Positions 32,801-43,023 of a stretch of 64,000 bases of DNA are shown in pieces. The notes under the pieces are model-generated. The model searched no databases, was not told the origin of the DNA, and worked only from the letters and a program-made list of their open reading frames with translations. Every line of letters starts with the position of its first letter. Position 1 is the stretch's first letter. The translations under genes and the position numbers were made by a program. The stretch comes from Thamnaconus septentrionalis (Eukaryota > Chordata > Actinopteri > Tetraodontiformes > Monacanthidae). The stretch spans positions 5,866,001-5,930,000 of the forward strand of contig CM020516.1 of NCBI GenBank assembly GCA_009823395.1, given 5' to 3'.

Positions 32801-34302
32801 ACTTGTATGTGTCCCTATTTTTTTAGGAGGAGGAGAAGGAGACCTTTATTAATCCCACTTTGGGGAAATTTCCATAATTATAGCAACAAAATGTAGTGCA
32901 AAGAGAAGGAAAAATTAATCAAAAATAAGAAAAATAGTAAGAAGGAAAAGCAAGATATTCACATGTTATGAACAGTTGGATTATTTAGTTGTCCACAAAA
33001 TGCTGATATAAATGTTTTAACAAGATGATTTTATTGGGTGCAGCTGTAAAGCCTGATGGCTGCAGGAAGGAAGTAGGTTGTGTTAGGTTGTGTTGCTTTG
33101 TTCTGTAGTCACGTGGCTGTCGTGGATGTAATGGTGGGAATATTATCTGACAAACTTATTGCCCTAGGGCTGTGCACCAATCATAGTGTTTGACATTAAC
33201 AAAAACAGACCAATCAATCAATCAATGCAGTAACTTCCTGCTGTTGCTGTTTTTCTTCCATCCATCCATATACACATATATATGTGTGCAGGACAGCATT
33301 TTCTTTTTTCTTTCTTGTAATACTTGTGACAAGGACAAGACATCCATGACTCCTGGATCAGCCCCACACTTTCTTTTGTATAAATATATTTAAGAAAAAA
33401 AAATGTGGATTTATTTTGCAGGCATGAAGAGTTCAGTGGAGTTCAGCAAAACATGTTTTTTTTGTTTGTCTTTTATGACACCTCCAGTCTGTTGGGGCTT
33501 TAATACAGTCATCCATCCATTTTCAATCCCCGCTTCTTGCTGCAGCCTCTCCCAGCTGTCATAGGATGAAGGCAGGGTGACACCCTGGACCAGTGGTCAG
33601 GTCATTGCAGGGCCACATCGAGACAAAACAAGCATTCGCTCTCACATACACACCTACAGTCAATTTAAAGTTCCCAATTCACCTCACATGCATGTTTTTG
33701 GAGTGTGGGAGGAAGCTGGAACCCAGAGAACCCATGCAGACACAGGGAGAGCATGCAAACTACCTCACAGAAAGGAGACCCCGGGAATCAAACCCACAAC
33801 ATTCTTGCTGTGAGGCAGCAGCACTAAGACAACCACTGTGCCACCCTGCTTTAATCTTGAATCCCGAGTCCTGTTGATTTGACCGTGACCCTTTCTCTCC
33901 CCCTGCAGCTACGACGTCTCCATCCTGTCGTCGGCCTGCCACGACGGCTCGCTGCTGCGCCGGCCCGACCACCACCAGCAGCACACCGCCCTCTACGCCG
34001 CCGTGCCGGAGGCGTCCCTCCGCCGCCACCAGCCGCCGCCGCAGCAGCCTGCCGCCTGCAAGGGCGACATGGCCGTGATGATCGAGATGAAGAAGGACGA
34101 GGCGGACCACGACCACGACGGGCCGCCCTACGACACGCTGCACATCTACCGCGACGAGGGGGCGGAGTCTCTGGCCGAGAGCCTGAGCTCACTGGGCTCG
34201 TCCTCCTCCGGAGGCTCCAACCTGGACTACGACTTCCTCAGCGACTGGGGGCCTCGCTTCAGGACCCTGGCCGAGCTCTACGGCCTGGAGCAGCAGCAGT
34301 GA
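17636..34302 (+). CDS. cdh5: Vascular endothelial cadherin (cadherin-5), complete, 14 coding exons
   Basis: Type II classical cadherin that forms calcium-dependent homophilic contacts at endothelial junctions and binds catenins inside the cell. CDS joins 17636-17851, 18235-18514, 19111-19227, 19321-19488, 19576-19760, 20684-20797, 21518-21660, 21777-21910, 22940-23049, 23601-23703, 28811-28941, 29073-29187, 32179-32311 and 33909-34302: 2343 nt, 780 residues (human protein 784). All introns are GT-AG and every phase closes. Signal peptide about 1-20; RRKR cleavage site 46-49; mature start EWIWN with Trp 51 and 53. EC1 50-151, EC2 152-258, EC3 259-374, EC4 375-474, EC5 475-589; membrane span about 590-613; tail 614-780. 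CDH5 identity rests on EIHEQLVTYDEEGGGEMDT (630-648), DEADHDHDGPPYDTLHIY and DWGPRF near the C-terminus. The start ATG has A at -3 and G at +4. Odd: DINDN at the end of EC2 lacks the usual following proline, and the gene has more coding exons than the human gene. Confidence 0.96.
18235..18514 (+). CDS. cdh5: cdh5 exon 3: most of EC1
   Basis: 280 nt, enters in phase 0 and leaves in phase 1 at a GTGAGT donor. It encodes residues 73-165, including the calcium-site motifs LDRE (109-112) and DINDN (143-147) followed by the canonical TPVF at the EC1/EC2 junction. Confidence 0.96.
19111..19227 (+). CDS. cdh5: cdh5 exon 4: first half of EC2
   Basis: 117 nt, phase 1 to phase 1. It encodes GTKVAEVRATDADDPTTANG and onward, with the ATDADD calcium-binding motif of EC2. 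Donor GTGCGT at 19228; the following intron is only 93 bp. Confidence 0.95.
19321..19488 (+). CDS. cdh5: cdh5 exon 5: second half of EC2
   Basis: 168 nt, phase 1 to phase 1. It carries LDRET and DINDN (250-254). The residues after DINDN are LASF, so the proline usual in DxNDNxPxF is missing. Donor GTACGG at 19489; next intron 87 bp. Confidence 0.94.
19576..19760 (+). CDS. cdh5: cdh5 exon 6: first half of EC3
   Basis: 185 nt, phase 1 to phase 0. It begins RSYELQVPEN, the typical strand A of an EC repeat. The usual DPD calcium motif appears as DRD, and the exon ends in LNK. Donor GTGGGT at 19761. Confidence 0.94.
20684..20797 (+). CDS. cdh5: cdh5 exon 7: middle of EC3
   Basis: 114 nt, 38 codons, phase 0 at both ends. 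It starts PLDFETTNSYVF, matching PLDYE in human VE-cadherin, and ends TSAR before a GTACAA donor at 20798 that runs straight into a CA microsatellite. Together with exon 8 it gives 257 nt, close to the single exon expected in type II cadherins. Confidence 0.93.
21518..21660 (+). CDS. cdh5: cdh5 exon 8: end of EC3, start of EC4
   Basis: 143 nt, phase 0 to phase 2. It encodes VIIRVLDVDEPPVF at the EC3/EC4 linker (361-374), then HFTVEEE and the ASDPDKA calcium motif of EC4. The DVDEPP form instead of DxNDN is shared with human VE-cadherin. Confidence 0.95.
21777..21910 (+). CDS. cdh5: cdh5 exon 9: middle of EC4
   Basis: 134 nt, phase 2 to phase 1. It encodes RYSIPDRDSAITINPQTGQ, then LLDRELEATH, the LDRE motif of EC4. 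The upstream intron is 116 bp and ends in a CA-rich acceptor region. Confidence 0.95.
22940..23049 (+). CDS. cdh5: cdh5 exon 10: end of EC4, start of EC5
   Basis: 110 nt, phase 1 to phase 0. It encodes GLESFVKVNITVKDINDN (DINDN 466-470) and then LCENDMAGT, matching the VCEN segment of human VE-cadherin. Donor GTAATT at 23050 is weaker than its neighbours. Confidence 0.94.
23601..23703 (+). CDS. cdh5: cdh5 exon 11: EC5
   Basis: 103 nt, phase 0 to phase 1. It encodes MIGIVRATDKDEQPASYRFS (EC5 ATDKD motif) and SSNFSLRDYG. Donor GTAAGT at 23704 opens the 5.1 kb intron 11. Confidence 0.94.
24798..25445 (+). repeat. Long polypurine tract in cdh5 intron 11
   Basis: About 650 bp of mostly A/G on the plus strand (GGAGG, GAAGA, GAGGA runs), interrupted around 24850-24880 and 25145-25260. 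The opposite strand would be an equally long pyrimidine tract. Confidence 0.8.
28431..28495 (+). repeat. Interspersed repeat family B, copy 1
   Basis: TTTTCCAGTGGCCACTTGAGG, TACTGCA and an A-run, also found at 51771. It lies in cdh5 intron 11, about 0.3 kb before exon 12. Confidence 0.5.
28811..28941 (+). CDS. cdh5: cdh5 exon 12: C-terminal half of EC5
   Basis: 131 nt, phase 1 to phase 0. It encodes NGSAALILTTGPFSLDDPKD, then VRISDGGSPLQTSITTLPIK. ISDGGSP corresponds to ISDNGMP in human VE-cadherin. The downstream intron is only 131 bp. Confidence 0.94.
29073..29187 (+). CDS. cdh5: cdh5 exon 13: membrane-proximal cysteines and start of the membrane span
   Basis: 115 nt, phase 0 to phase 1. 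It encodes ACSCDSRR, MKCNAS and then LASILLCILTIL; ILLCILTI is identical to the human VE-cadherin membrane segment. Donor GTGAGT at 29188. Confidence 0.95.
30018..30042 (+). other. G-quadruplex-capable G run in cdh5 intron 13
   Basis: G runs of 7, 10 and 6 separated by single C bases. Long C runs on the same strand lie upstream (29671-29690, 29758-29770, 29859-29877). Confidence 0.6.
30905..30997 (+). repeat. 31-bp pyrimidine tandem repeat, three units, within a CT-rich block
   Basis: Three near-exact 31-bp units of TTTCTCCTCCACC plus CTTCC-type sequence inside a roughly 300-bp almost pure pyrimidine region (about 30840-31160) of cdh5 intron 13. Confidence 0.85.
31487..31627. mobile_element. 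Short TTAA-flanked inverted-repeat element (MITE)
   Basis: A 133-bp element (31491-31623) flanked on both sides by TTAA. Its terminal inverted repeats are AGGGACAATTC and the complement of GAACTGTCCCT, 10 of 11 matching. An internal hairpin has 10-bp arms (31534-31543, 31549-31558) and a 5-base loop. TTAA duplication suggests a piggyBac-type origin. It is in cdh5 intron 13. Confidence 0.65.
32179..32311 (+). CDS. cdh5: cdh5 exon 14: rest of the membrane span and juxtamembrane domain
   Basis: 133 nt, phase 1 to phase 2. It encodes VIVILFVLRKRYQKD, then EIHEQLVTYDEEGGGEMDT. Tyr 638 corresponds to human Tyr 658, and Asp-Glu-Glu 639-641 to the endocytic motif covered by p120-catenin in mammals. 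Confidence 0.96.
32823..33190 (+). repeat. Probable interspersed repeat fragment in cdh5 intron 14
   Basis: AGACCTTTATTAATCCCACT followed by TTGGGGAAATTTCC resembles the TTTATTGATCCC..GGGGAAATT end of a repeat that is common in fish genomes. The identification is from memory of that motif only. Confidence 0.4.
33510..33850 (-). mobile_element. tRNA-derived SINE, copy 2 (most complete)
   Basis: On the minus strand it starts with a tRNA-like head: A box TGGCACAGTGG (complement of 33833-33843) and B box GGTTTGATTCC (complement of 33784-33794). It ends with a tail whose plus-strand form begins ATCCATCCATTTTC. It lies in cdh5 intron 14, ending about 60 bp before exon 15. Confidence 0.8.
33909..34302 (+). 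CDS. cdh5: cdh5 exon 15: catenin-binding tail and stop codon
   Basis: 394 nt, phase 2 entry, TGA at 34300-34302. It encodes YDVSIL, an Ala/Pro/His/Gln-rich linker, MAVMIEMKKDEADHD, PPYDTLHIY, the acidic/Ser-rich ESLAESLSSLGS segment that in VE-cadherin binds beta-catenin, and DWGPRFRTLAELYG. The HIY tyrosine (human Tyr 731 equivalent) is kept; the next human tyrosine (733) is Asp here. The tail ends EQQQ instead of the human EELLY. The exon is very GC-rich at third positions. Confidence 0.96.
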
Positions 34303-34307
34303 TGGGT

Positions 34308-34338
<31 letters not shown>

Positions 34339-34634
34339 TATGACACTTTTTTTTTCTGAAGTTTTTTTTTTTTTTTTTTTTTTCTGGTTTCTGTTTTCTC
34401 ACCACGACTCGACCGTACAGACGAAACTTTTTTTCAACTCTGGGAACTTTTGCGGATCTCTGGCGACCCGCCGATCCTCCAGTACGAACTATCATTTTTT
34501 CTTTTTGTAAAGAAGCAGCAGCAGCGGGATCATGAGAGAACATTGCTGGATGCAGCGGAGGGAAGATTTGTTGCCGGTGTCGCACTCGAGGATGTATTTT
34601 TACTCATGACCCATCGCACTTCTTAATGTTCTAT

Positions 34635-34700
34635 ATTCACATTTAAATCAGTTCAGATTCACATTTAAATCAGTTCAGATTCACATTTAAATCAGTTCAG
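34635..34700 (+). repeat. 22-bp tandem repeat, three units, in the cdh5 3' UTR
   Basis: Three exact copies (34635-34656, 34657-34678, 34679-34700) of a unit containing CACATTTAAATCAGTTCAG, then a partial ATCAGTTCA. Confidence 0.9.
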
Positions 34701-35297
34701 ATCAGTTCATGACTTTTTTTCCTGCCACGTTCAAAAGGCAAAATCTTTCAAAAACAAAAAAAGAAGAAAAACTCTTTTCTCACTATCGTGAATAAGAACC
34801 CTCCTTTGGAATATTTCTGTATCTCAATGACTTGAACAGGAAAACAGAACCATGCGCGTCAATGCAGCAAGGAACTCATTTGATCTACGATGTTCTGTTG
34901 CATCGCCTGAGTCACGAACACAGTGGGAAGTACTTTTTAGATATGATTTTTGGATTATTATTTTTTTGAGGTGGAAATGAAGGATGAAGAAAACAAAGAG
35001 CAGACGAGAGTTTAAAGCCAAAGAGGGTCGGACTGTTTGATCGCAGCGAGACAGACGCCAGTTGTTTGACAAAGACTTTAATCGTGTGAAATAGATTTTT
35101 TTTTTTTTTTTTTTTTCTAATCCTGTTTCACGGTCAAAAGCTGGCGTCGCTGTGAAAACAAAGGTTGGGATTTTGGGTCAACGGTTTGAGGACAGTTCAC
35201 ACGAGGTCCATCAGAAGTTCCTGAGATTTTTTTCCTTTTCTTCAGAATCAACACTTTGAAAAAAAAACAATCTTTTTTTCCCCCTTGAAGCGAACAA

Positions 35298-35303
35298 AAT
35301 AAA
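35298..35303 (+). terminator. cdh5: Possible proximal poly(A) signal of cdh5
   Basis: AATAAA about 1 kb after the stop. The downstream sequence is less clearly GT-rich, so this would be an alternative, shorter 3' end at most. Confidence 0.3.
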
Positions 35304-37851
35304 ATCAAGCATCCAAAATTGCCAAGTGGCCATTTCTCTCCAGCTTCTGACGGAGTGATTTTTTGCCACTGAGTGCGGCGGTGAGGAGTCGACCAGCGGC
35401 AGCGGTGCAGGAGGAGGAGGAAATGGCTGCGGCCCTGACAGAATTACAGCCAGTTCCCACCGTCGATGTGACAGCAGCCGTCAGCGAGCTCTTTGTGGGG
35501 ATGAAAAGGCCAAATCTCAGCGGCCCGATACAACACAAAGTCGCTGGCACGGCGCAGGAAGCGGCTCCAAGGGGCCTCCGATGGCTTTGACCTCACTTCC
35601 TGCCTGGCTGCTGCCGGCCAGCGAAGCCACATGATGGTGATGACGGTGGTGCGTTTGGAGGGGAAAAACAAAGATAAAAGCTGATTTGGAATCATTGTGA
35701 GCCAGTTGTGACTTGGAGGCTTGACTATGAAAATTGGATTCTTTTATTTTGTATTATTTTTTTGGAGGGACACTGGTTCCCAAAGTTCCCACACTGCCAT
35801 CTGGACGTGAACACAGCTCCTGGAAAAGAAAAGGTGGAGGATACGATGCTCAGTCTGACCCAGAGCCCCCCCCCTCCTGCCCTCACCTACCAACACTCAG
35901 CTGTCCTGATGGACAGCGAACGCCCCTCCACACGCTCCCTTTGTTACCTTCCCTTCAGTTTCAGCCTTGTTTAGACGAATCGGTTCGTTTACTCGGCTGT
36001 TTATTCCGTTTTGTTCGACCCCCTTTTTGTGTTTTTGTCTTTGCTGTCTAAACCTGCTTGGAATGTCCTTTGACAATAGCTGGAAGCCCCTTCGATGCCT
36101 TCCTGTTGGGTCCCAGCAACCCCCCCCCCCTCCTCCTCCTCACCCACCACCACCACTTGTTTGCCTCCCCGTCAGCTCGTTAACTCTCCCACCTTCCACC
36201 TCCTCTAATCAGCCGCCGCCGCGCTCCCACTTCCTGTCCATCTGGCCCGCCCCACCCCCTCCCTCCTCTTCCTGTCCGCTCGCTCGCCGTTATCTCTCTG
36301 GCGGGGGCTCCAATGCATTGTGGCCGCCTTCCTGTCCGGGCCCGGCTGGGACTCGACCCGAAGGAAACAGTCTGGGAGAGGAAACGGGGAGCAGGAGACG
36401 CAGAGAAACACAGCAGCAGCAGCAGAGTGGACGATGTCGACGTCTCCAGCGGAGCCTCAGCAGCTCCAGCAGCAGAGACGAGGTGCGATGAGAGTCTGAA
36501 GACGAGCGCAGGTGTTGTTAAAATCCTGGCGACTGGCGTCTGTACAGTTGAAGGGCAGTGACTCGCTTTGTTCTCAGATATTTTCTTTTTTTTGCACTGA
36601 TGAAAGCAGTTTGTGTGTGTGAGGACTTGAAATACGAGTTTTTCAAAAGCCATGATAATCACAGAACTGCCGTAAATGTTTGGGTCAGAACACAGACACA
36701 CACACGCACTCACACACTGACACACTCTGATATGTCTTCTACGCTGCCATTGTAGATCAGTGGCTCCTGGGAATTTTTTTTGTGTAACACCTCCGTTATT
36801 ACAGATAATAGCTTCTTTTTATATATATATATATATATAAAAAATCTCTTGTAGAACTCAGCAGCCTGTAGCCAAGAGTGCTGCTCTGTGGTCTGTTGCT
36901 GTTTTTTGTTTTTTTTAGCAATAACTTTCTTTCAATGGAAAAGATGACAAATACGAAATGCAAGTGGGCGACGTTCCCCCACGTTTCCATCAGTTCATCC
37001 AGGATTTGGTGAAAAATGTAGTGTTGCTCTGATGTTGGACAATTTAAAAAAAAAAGGGGGGGGGCTAAAATGCAAATATTGAAAAATAGTATTTCTCACT
37101 TTGTGTTCACTTCTCACCACTAACTTGTCAAAAACATGAGCACATCATGAAGTGCCATTTGTTTTTGTTTTTTTTGTCTTTTAATGTTTTACAAATTGAG
37201 ACAGTTTGTGATTTACATGAAGTAGAAGTTTGGATCCTTGAACAAGCAAACGAGAAAAAGAAAAATCAATCAGTGTGTCATCAAGCTGTCAAAATGAAAT
37301 TGTTTCATCTCGAGCTGCCTCTGCAGCTTGTGTTTATTCAAAAGAAAAATGTGCCTCCGAAGGATTCTGATTTTATTTTCTTTGCCTTCACCTTTGTTGC
37401 GTTTCACTGAGAATAATTTACAAAAAAAAAAAAAAAAAACTTGTTTTGCCCAGATACAGTCCGTTCTTCGTAAGAGGGGGGGGGGGGAGTCCTTGAGTTG
37501 ACGCATGACTGGCTGTGTGACTTACAAATGTGATTTTTTTTTTATGTTCATGTGTGCTTTTTTTTTTGCGCTTGTGATTGTGTACATGTTACATACACTA
37601 AAAATGAGTTAAACTGATTTTTTTTAAAAAAAAAAAATTGCAACTCTAGCGCCAATATTCCCCCTGTGTAAATACAGTGCAGGCTGCCGAGGAAGCAACA
37701 TGTGCCTTCGTTCTCTGAGGAAGAAAATTACTGTAATTCATTTTTTTGGATGGCAAAAATGTTTTTTTTCTATATTGTTTGTAACGTGTACAGCAACTAC
37801 TTTTTACTACTTGACATTTTTGTAAGTGTAGAGTTCAACAAAAAAAAATAC

Positions 37852-37857
37852 AATAAA
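37852..37857 (+). terminator. cdh5: Distal poly(A) signal of cdh5
   Basis: AATAAA, followed about 15-50 bases later by a GT-rich stretch (37866-37905) of the kind that serves as the downstream element. This is the best 3' end signal after the cdh5 stop codon. Confidence 0.65.
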
Positions 37858-38625
37858 ACACTGAGTTATGTTGAGAGTGCCTCTTGTCGTTGTTGGTGGT
37901 TGAGCGGTGGGCGTCGTGAGTGGAGATGTATGGTGAAGAATTGAAAACACGCGAGGGTGGAAGGTTTTTGAAAGTAATTTGTGGGTAAAAGTCTCAGAAT
38001 TTCAAACTTACAAGATAAAAACATCAGGGGACCCGCCAACGCGCTGGTCCTGTCGGTCATTTGATCGCACGATCCTGGAAAACTCAACTCTGAACACTTG
38101 ACACATCCGATTGAAAACACATGTCAGGGTTGTGTTTTGAAAAAAAAAAAACATTTTCAGAAACACAGTGCGGGCCGGCTCGGTCAAGAAGAACAAAAAA
38201 AGTGACGTCACCATCTCTGGATCAAATGTTGTCTTGGCCGAGCCGTGATAAGGTACGAGACCGATGTGTTGACACTGTGTGCTGACGGTGAACCTCGCTG
38301 AGGGTGTCGAGAGGAGGAGGTTCCTCCTCCCTGCCGGCTTTGATTTCCCCAAAGCTCAGCCATCCGTGTGTGTAAAGCGATCCGGCGTGTCGCAGACTGT
38401 GAAAAAGATCCCCGAGAACTCGACTCAACTTTGATCTCTGACATGTGATCAGATGTTGCTGGAAGGATTTCCTCTTGTTTTCTCTCCCGCAGGTCCACAA
38501 TGCTTTTTATTTTGGTAGGGCCCCCGGCGTGGTCACCGCTGACGGCATGATGGTATGGGTGACACACACGGGATAAAGTGACGACACATGGGTTTGGACT
38601 GGACACGCGCACGTGTGTTTCTTAC

Positions 38626-38965
38626 ATCCATCCATTTTCAATACCTGCTTCCTCCTGCACTCAGAGTCTCTGGGGTCTGCTGGAGCCTCTCCCACCCTGG
38701 ACCAGTGGCCAGTTCACCACAGGGCCACATAGAGACAAACAACCATTCGCACTCACGTACACACCTACGATCAATTTAGAGTTCCCAGTTCACCTCACAT
38801 GCATGTTTTTGGAGTGTGGGAGGAAGCTGGAGAACCCGGAGAGAAGCCACTCAGACTCATGGACAACTTGCAAACTACCACACAGAACTGCCCCTGGAGA
38901 CTCTGGGAATCGAACCCACAACCTTTGTGCTCTTGCCGTTCTTCCTCACGTGTTCACAGTTCCGC
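38626..38965 (-). mobile_element. tRNA-derived SINE, copy 3
   Basis: Same core and tail as copy 2 (ATCCATCCATTTTCA, CATGCATGTTTTTGGA, GGGAATCGAACCC as the complement of the B box). The head end is degenerate: no clear A box is left. Confidence 0.78.
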
Positions 38966-41954
38966 AATAAAATTTGCTAATTATCTTTTAAATGTCTCAC
39001 TGCTAAGTTTCATGCGGTTTTCTCATTGGAACTGTATCAAATGACTTTCAGTGTTGTTTGCTGTCATGTTCTTTTGTTTTTCATAAGCGCTGCCAGTCTA
39101 AATGACAAATCCCTGATGGAATTGTCTTTTTTTAAAAAAACAACAAAAAAAACCCCAACCCTATCATTTCATTCTAATGCGTACGCAGGAAGCAGCCAAT
39201 GACAAGTGCACATGGGAATTCTGGGGACATACAGGTAGATAGATTCCCTTTATCATGAAATAAACGAGTGGTTTGACTCATACCGCTGCTGTCCCGCCAG
39301 CTTGTCACTGGAGGCTTTGTGCTCTGGTGAAGGAAAGAAAGACTTCCTGCTTCCTGTTTTGAGAAGGTAGTAAAACAATATTGAATGGTGGAAAAAAAAA
39401 AAGACAATGAACGCGCTGCTATGAACGGGCTACTTTCAAGAATCTGGAATCATGAAAGTGTGTGTGTGTGTGTTCTGTCCCAGATGTATAGTGCGATATA
39501 GGAAGAAGAAAGACAGAAGGACACCCTGCCCACTAGAAAGACGATAAAACAGGCCTCGAATCTGTCGGATTCTGTCTCTTTGCCATGTTGAAAGCCAACC
39601 CAACTCCCAGTGGACACCCCGTCATATTTCCTCACCCACTCCTCCTCACCCCCTCTCTCTCTCTCTCTCTCTCTAATGACACCTAATCAGAAGGAGAAAT
39701 GCTTTCAAAAAGCTTTCACCGAGTCTCGCGAGCCGCACCGACACCAAATTTACTCTGGCATCAGTTATTCAGGCGAGGAAGAGGAGCAGGGAGGGGGTGG
39801 TGGCGGGGGGGGGCTGACGGACGTCTGCGGGGGGAGAAGAGGAGGGACGGCGACGGGGGAGAAAGAAGAAAGAAGAGGGAGTCCCAGTTTCCTTCCCTCC
39901 AGCCGACAACCTTCTGGGCTCCACTGTGGTTCGGTTGTGGTTGAGGTGGGGCTGTAGTGGGTGGGGGAGGGATGGAGGTGTAAGGGGGGCAACATGCCAA
40001 GTTGAAACTCTCCCCACCGCACACTCACAAAAAAATAACCCACACAAACCCACCACACTATTAAACGGAGGCATGTTTTCCCCTTGAATGCGATTACACG
40101 GCCACTGCGAGTGGATGATGCTTTGAAGGACGATCAAAGAAAGTTGGAATTTTGTGAAGTGGGCTGTTTACACGCAAAATGAAATGAAGTGGATACGGCC
40201 AGCTGTTTACATGGCTGCAGCATGTAATCCATTTAGAGGAGGATCCGTGCCATGATGGGCACGTCAAAAAAAAATATATACATGAAAAAAACTGCTCAGA
40301 TAAACGAGTTGTAATATGCCGCACCTGCACATGGACGACTCAAACAGTGCTGGGAAGTTGCTGTTTTGAAAAATCCAGGAGGAGCTTCTGGAAGTGTTTC
40401 CTCACACTGCCTGTTTATTTGGATACTTTAAATTTAGACTCAAATTTATTCTCAGCCATTGAAAAAGATGAGATGCGTCAGTCTACGCATCCGTCTTTCA
40501 AAGAGCCCATACAAGACATCTTTGATTTACAATGAACATTCTTCAAGCCATTGGGTGCACCCAAGACCTCCGACTTTATTTTGTTTGCTTTGTTTTTTCA
40601 AAGGTCTGCTTGCAACATGTTGCTTCCTGGTTTCGTCACTACTGACATTCTTCTGACACTCATCACCAGTCCTGGTTTAGCTGCGATGGTTTTAGTTTAG
40701 CAAGATGGATGCACAAGATTTCAGGCTCCGAGTCTCAATGCTCCCACTGCATTTGAATGATGTTGTTGTTGTTGTAGTTTTTACAATCCATAAAGGTTCA
40801 ATGCCCCTGTGACAGATGGTTTTAGCTGCAACACTCCTTCATTTGCAGATGTTCTTTCTTTGTGTGTCTCTCGGAACAGATGCACCGAAGCAAAGCGCTC
40901 CACCGTCAAAATCTTGCCTTCTGTGACCAACTATTTCAGGTTTCGCCATTTATAGATTTGTTTTGGAGGTAAAAGTGGCTTTTCCCCCCTTCCTTTCTTT
41001 CCTTCTTTGAGGCAGAGATTAAACAAGCGCAACATCCTCTAACCTTGTTTCTGCCTTTGAGTCCGTGGAGGGAAATATAGAAAAAGGTGCTCACATCACC
41101 TTGACTGTTCTACTTAATGCGATGCTGAGGCCATAAAAAATTGGTCTCGGGTTTATGGTGCATCTACAAAGGGAAAAGCTTTTTGAAATAGAACTTCAGG
41201 GGGGATAATATAATTTTTCACACCACAGAGAAGTAACACACATTATCACTGGAAAAAAAAATCAGGGGAAAAAAAAACTAAAAGACTTTTCATTTTTTAA
41301 AAGGAGGACTCTGAATGTCTCATCCAGCACACTTTTGGACACGTTTCTGTGAAAATGCTTCCAAGTCTCTTCAGACACGCTAATGAAAAGAAATCAGGGT
41401 AGATGTTTTTACAGCAGAGAGCGTGGTGCCGTAACATTGTTTGCAAGGTTTCACATGAGGAAGCTCCCTCATTGTCACGGATGGATATTCAACATCCTTT
41501 CGATTAAAATCTCTCAAATAAAATCTGGGATTCTATTGTTCCTTTTGCAGACGGAGGAGAATGCCCTGCGTGCGCAAGGATGGTTGAACACAAACATGCG
41601 CAGACTAAACACTGTGGCACGCGCAGCTCCGGCTGTTGTGCCACGCATCAGTGTTTGGCTGCCCTTTGTTTCGGATTGTCGGTTGGTTGTTTTTTTTTAT
41701 CGTGTTTTTGTCTCGGTCAGACTGGCTGAGGGAGGCATGCAGGCCCCGGGTTGCCAGATTCAGAGGTTCGCTGTTGATCGTGGGGGATTGTTGCTCAGAA
41801 CGTGTGTGTGCAGGACCCCACTACTACCACCACCCCATCCTGGTGTGAGTAACGCTGCAGTCAACCATCACAAAGGCGGAGTTGCATCTAACATCCTGCT
41901 GACAAGCTGACAAACAAACCGCAGTTTGGCTCGAACCGCCAAGACTGGGGAGTC

Positions 41955-41984
41955 GTGGCGGCGGCGGCGGCGGCGGCGGCGGCG
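41955..41984. repeat. GGC trinucleotide run
   Basis: About ten uninterrupted GGC units, 1.7 kb upstream of the CpG-rich block near the inferred bean1 5' end. Confidence 0.95.
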
Positions 41985-43023
41985 ACACTGAGGTCCCGTC
42001 TGGGGTGGATGACATAAAGCTCAACCTATGAGATCGGCTTGTTTCTGTGTGTGATGTACCATCAAAGAAGCCATAAACATGATCACAGATGTCACCAGTG
42101 ATGATTACAGATGCTGACGAGCGTCCTGTCTGTGATTGGTCAGTCCCTCCCTGGAATGTAAAGAGGAGGATTTCCTCTTCTCCTTCTCCCTTCCTCTTCT
42201 TCTCCTTGTCTACTGTTTTTTTTTTTGTTGCTGTGTACACGCCGTCAGAAGTTCAAGAACTGTTTTTTTTAAATCCATTTTCTAGTCTAATAGTGTGGAA
42301 CTGCTTGCCAGACACCATATGGTTCATATTGTCTTCAAAAGCATTTGAAAATTCTTATTTCTTTTTCTGTTAGCAGGAAACTTTCCCACTCAAGCTGATG
42401 ACTGATGGCCTGCTGAGATTCCACCGCACAATGTTTACCCCACGCCCACCCCACCCCCGGCCTTTTCTTTCTTTCATTCTTTTCTTTCTTTTTTTTTTTT
42501 TTAACTATAATTCGTGGTTAAGCACTTAAATTCATGAAAGCTGATATTTGTGCGCTCAGGAGACTGTGACTGGAACATCACAAAAGCTGCATAAGTATCT
42601 CTCACTATAACTTTTCTTGTTTTTAAACGAGACAAAAGAGGGAAGCTACAGAGACGGGGAAATCTGAAGTCTGGAAGGATTCTGGAACCGTCAGTTTTTC
42701 CCCCACTGCTTTATGACCTAAAACTGTAGATCATCTTAGCATGAGATAAAAATATCTTTATCAACTCAAGGGAGGGGGCATTTTTTGTTGCACTGGTGCT
42801 CTGCTGCCATCCTGTGGCTAAAAATATTAAACACACTATGGTAGATAGCGGAATAAATAGCAATACGGTGTCTTATTTTAAATATCAGTAAGGTGTTTAT
42901 ATTAAATTTATATTAATACATAATTTATTATTTTACATAATGACACATTTATCTTGCATTTAAATCAATTCAGTCTTGCCAAGATAAACAAAAATCTAAT
43001 AATAGTGGCCAGTTGGTGCAAAA

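Larger units (their letters stand above)
34303..37875 (+). other. cdh5: 3' UTR of cdh5 (probable)
   Basis: No coding potential after the TGA; low-complexity T- and A-rich sequence typical of fish 3' UTRs. It contains a CA repeat just after the stop (34312-34338), three 22-bp tandem units (34635-34700), a possible proximal poly(A) signal at 35298 and a distal one at 37852. A GC-richer stretch at 36180-36500 is unexplained. The extent is inferred from the best poly(A) signal. Confidence 0.6.

Noticed and set aside
33784..33843. tRNA gene on the minus strand
   Set aside because: The A and B boxes belong to a SINE head; no tRNA cloverleaf with paired acceptor stem is present.
36180..36560. GC-rich stretch in the cdh5 3' UTR, considered as a separate gene
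   Set aside because: No start-to-stop frame with a recognisable domain and no clear splice sites; left as unexplained UTR sequence.
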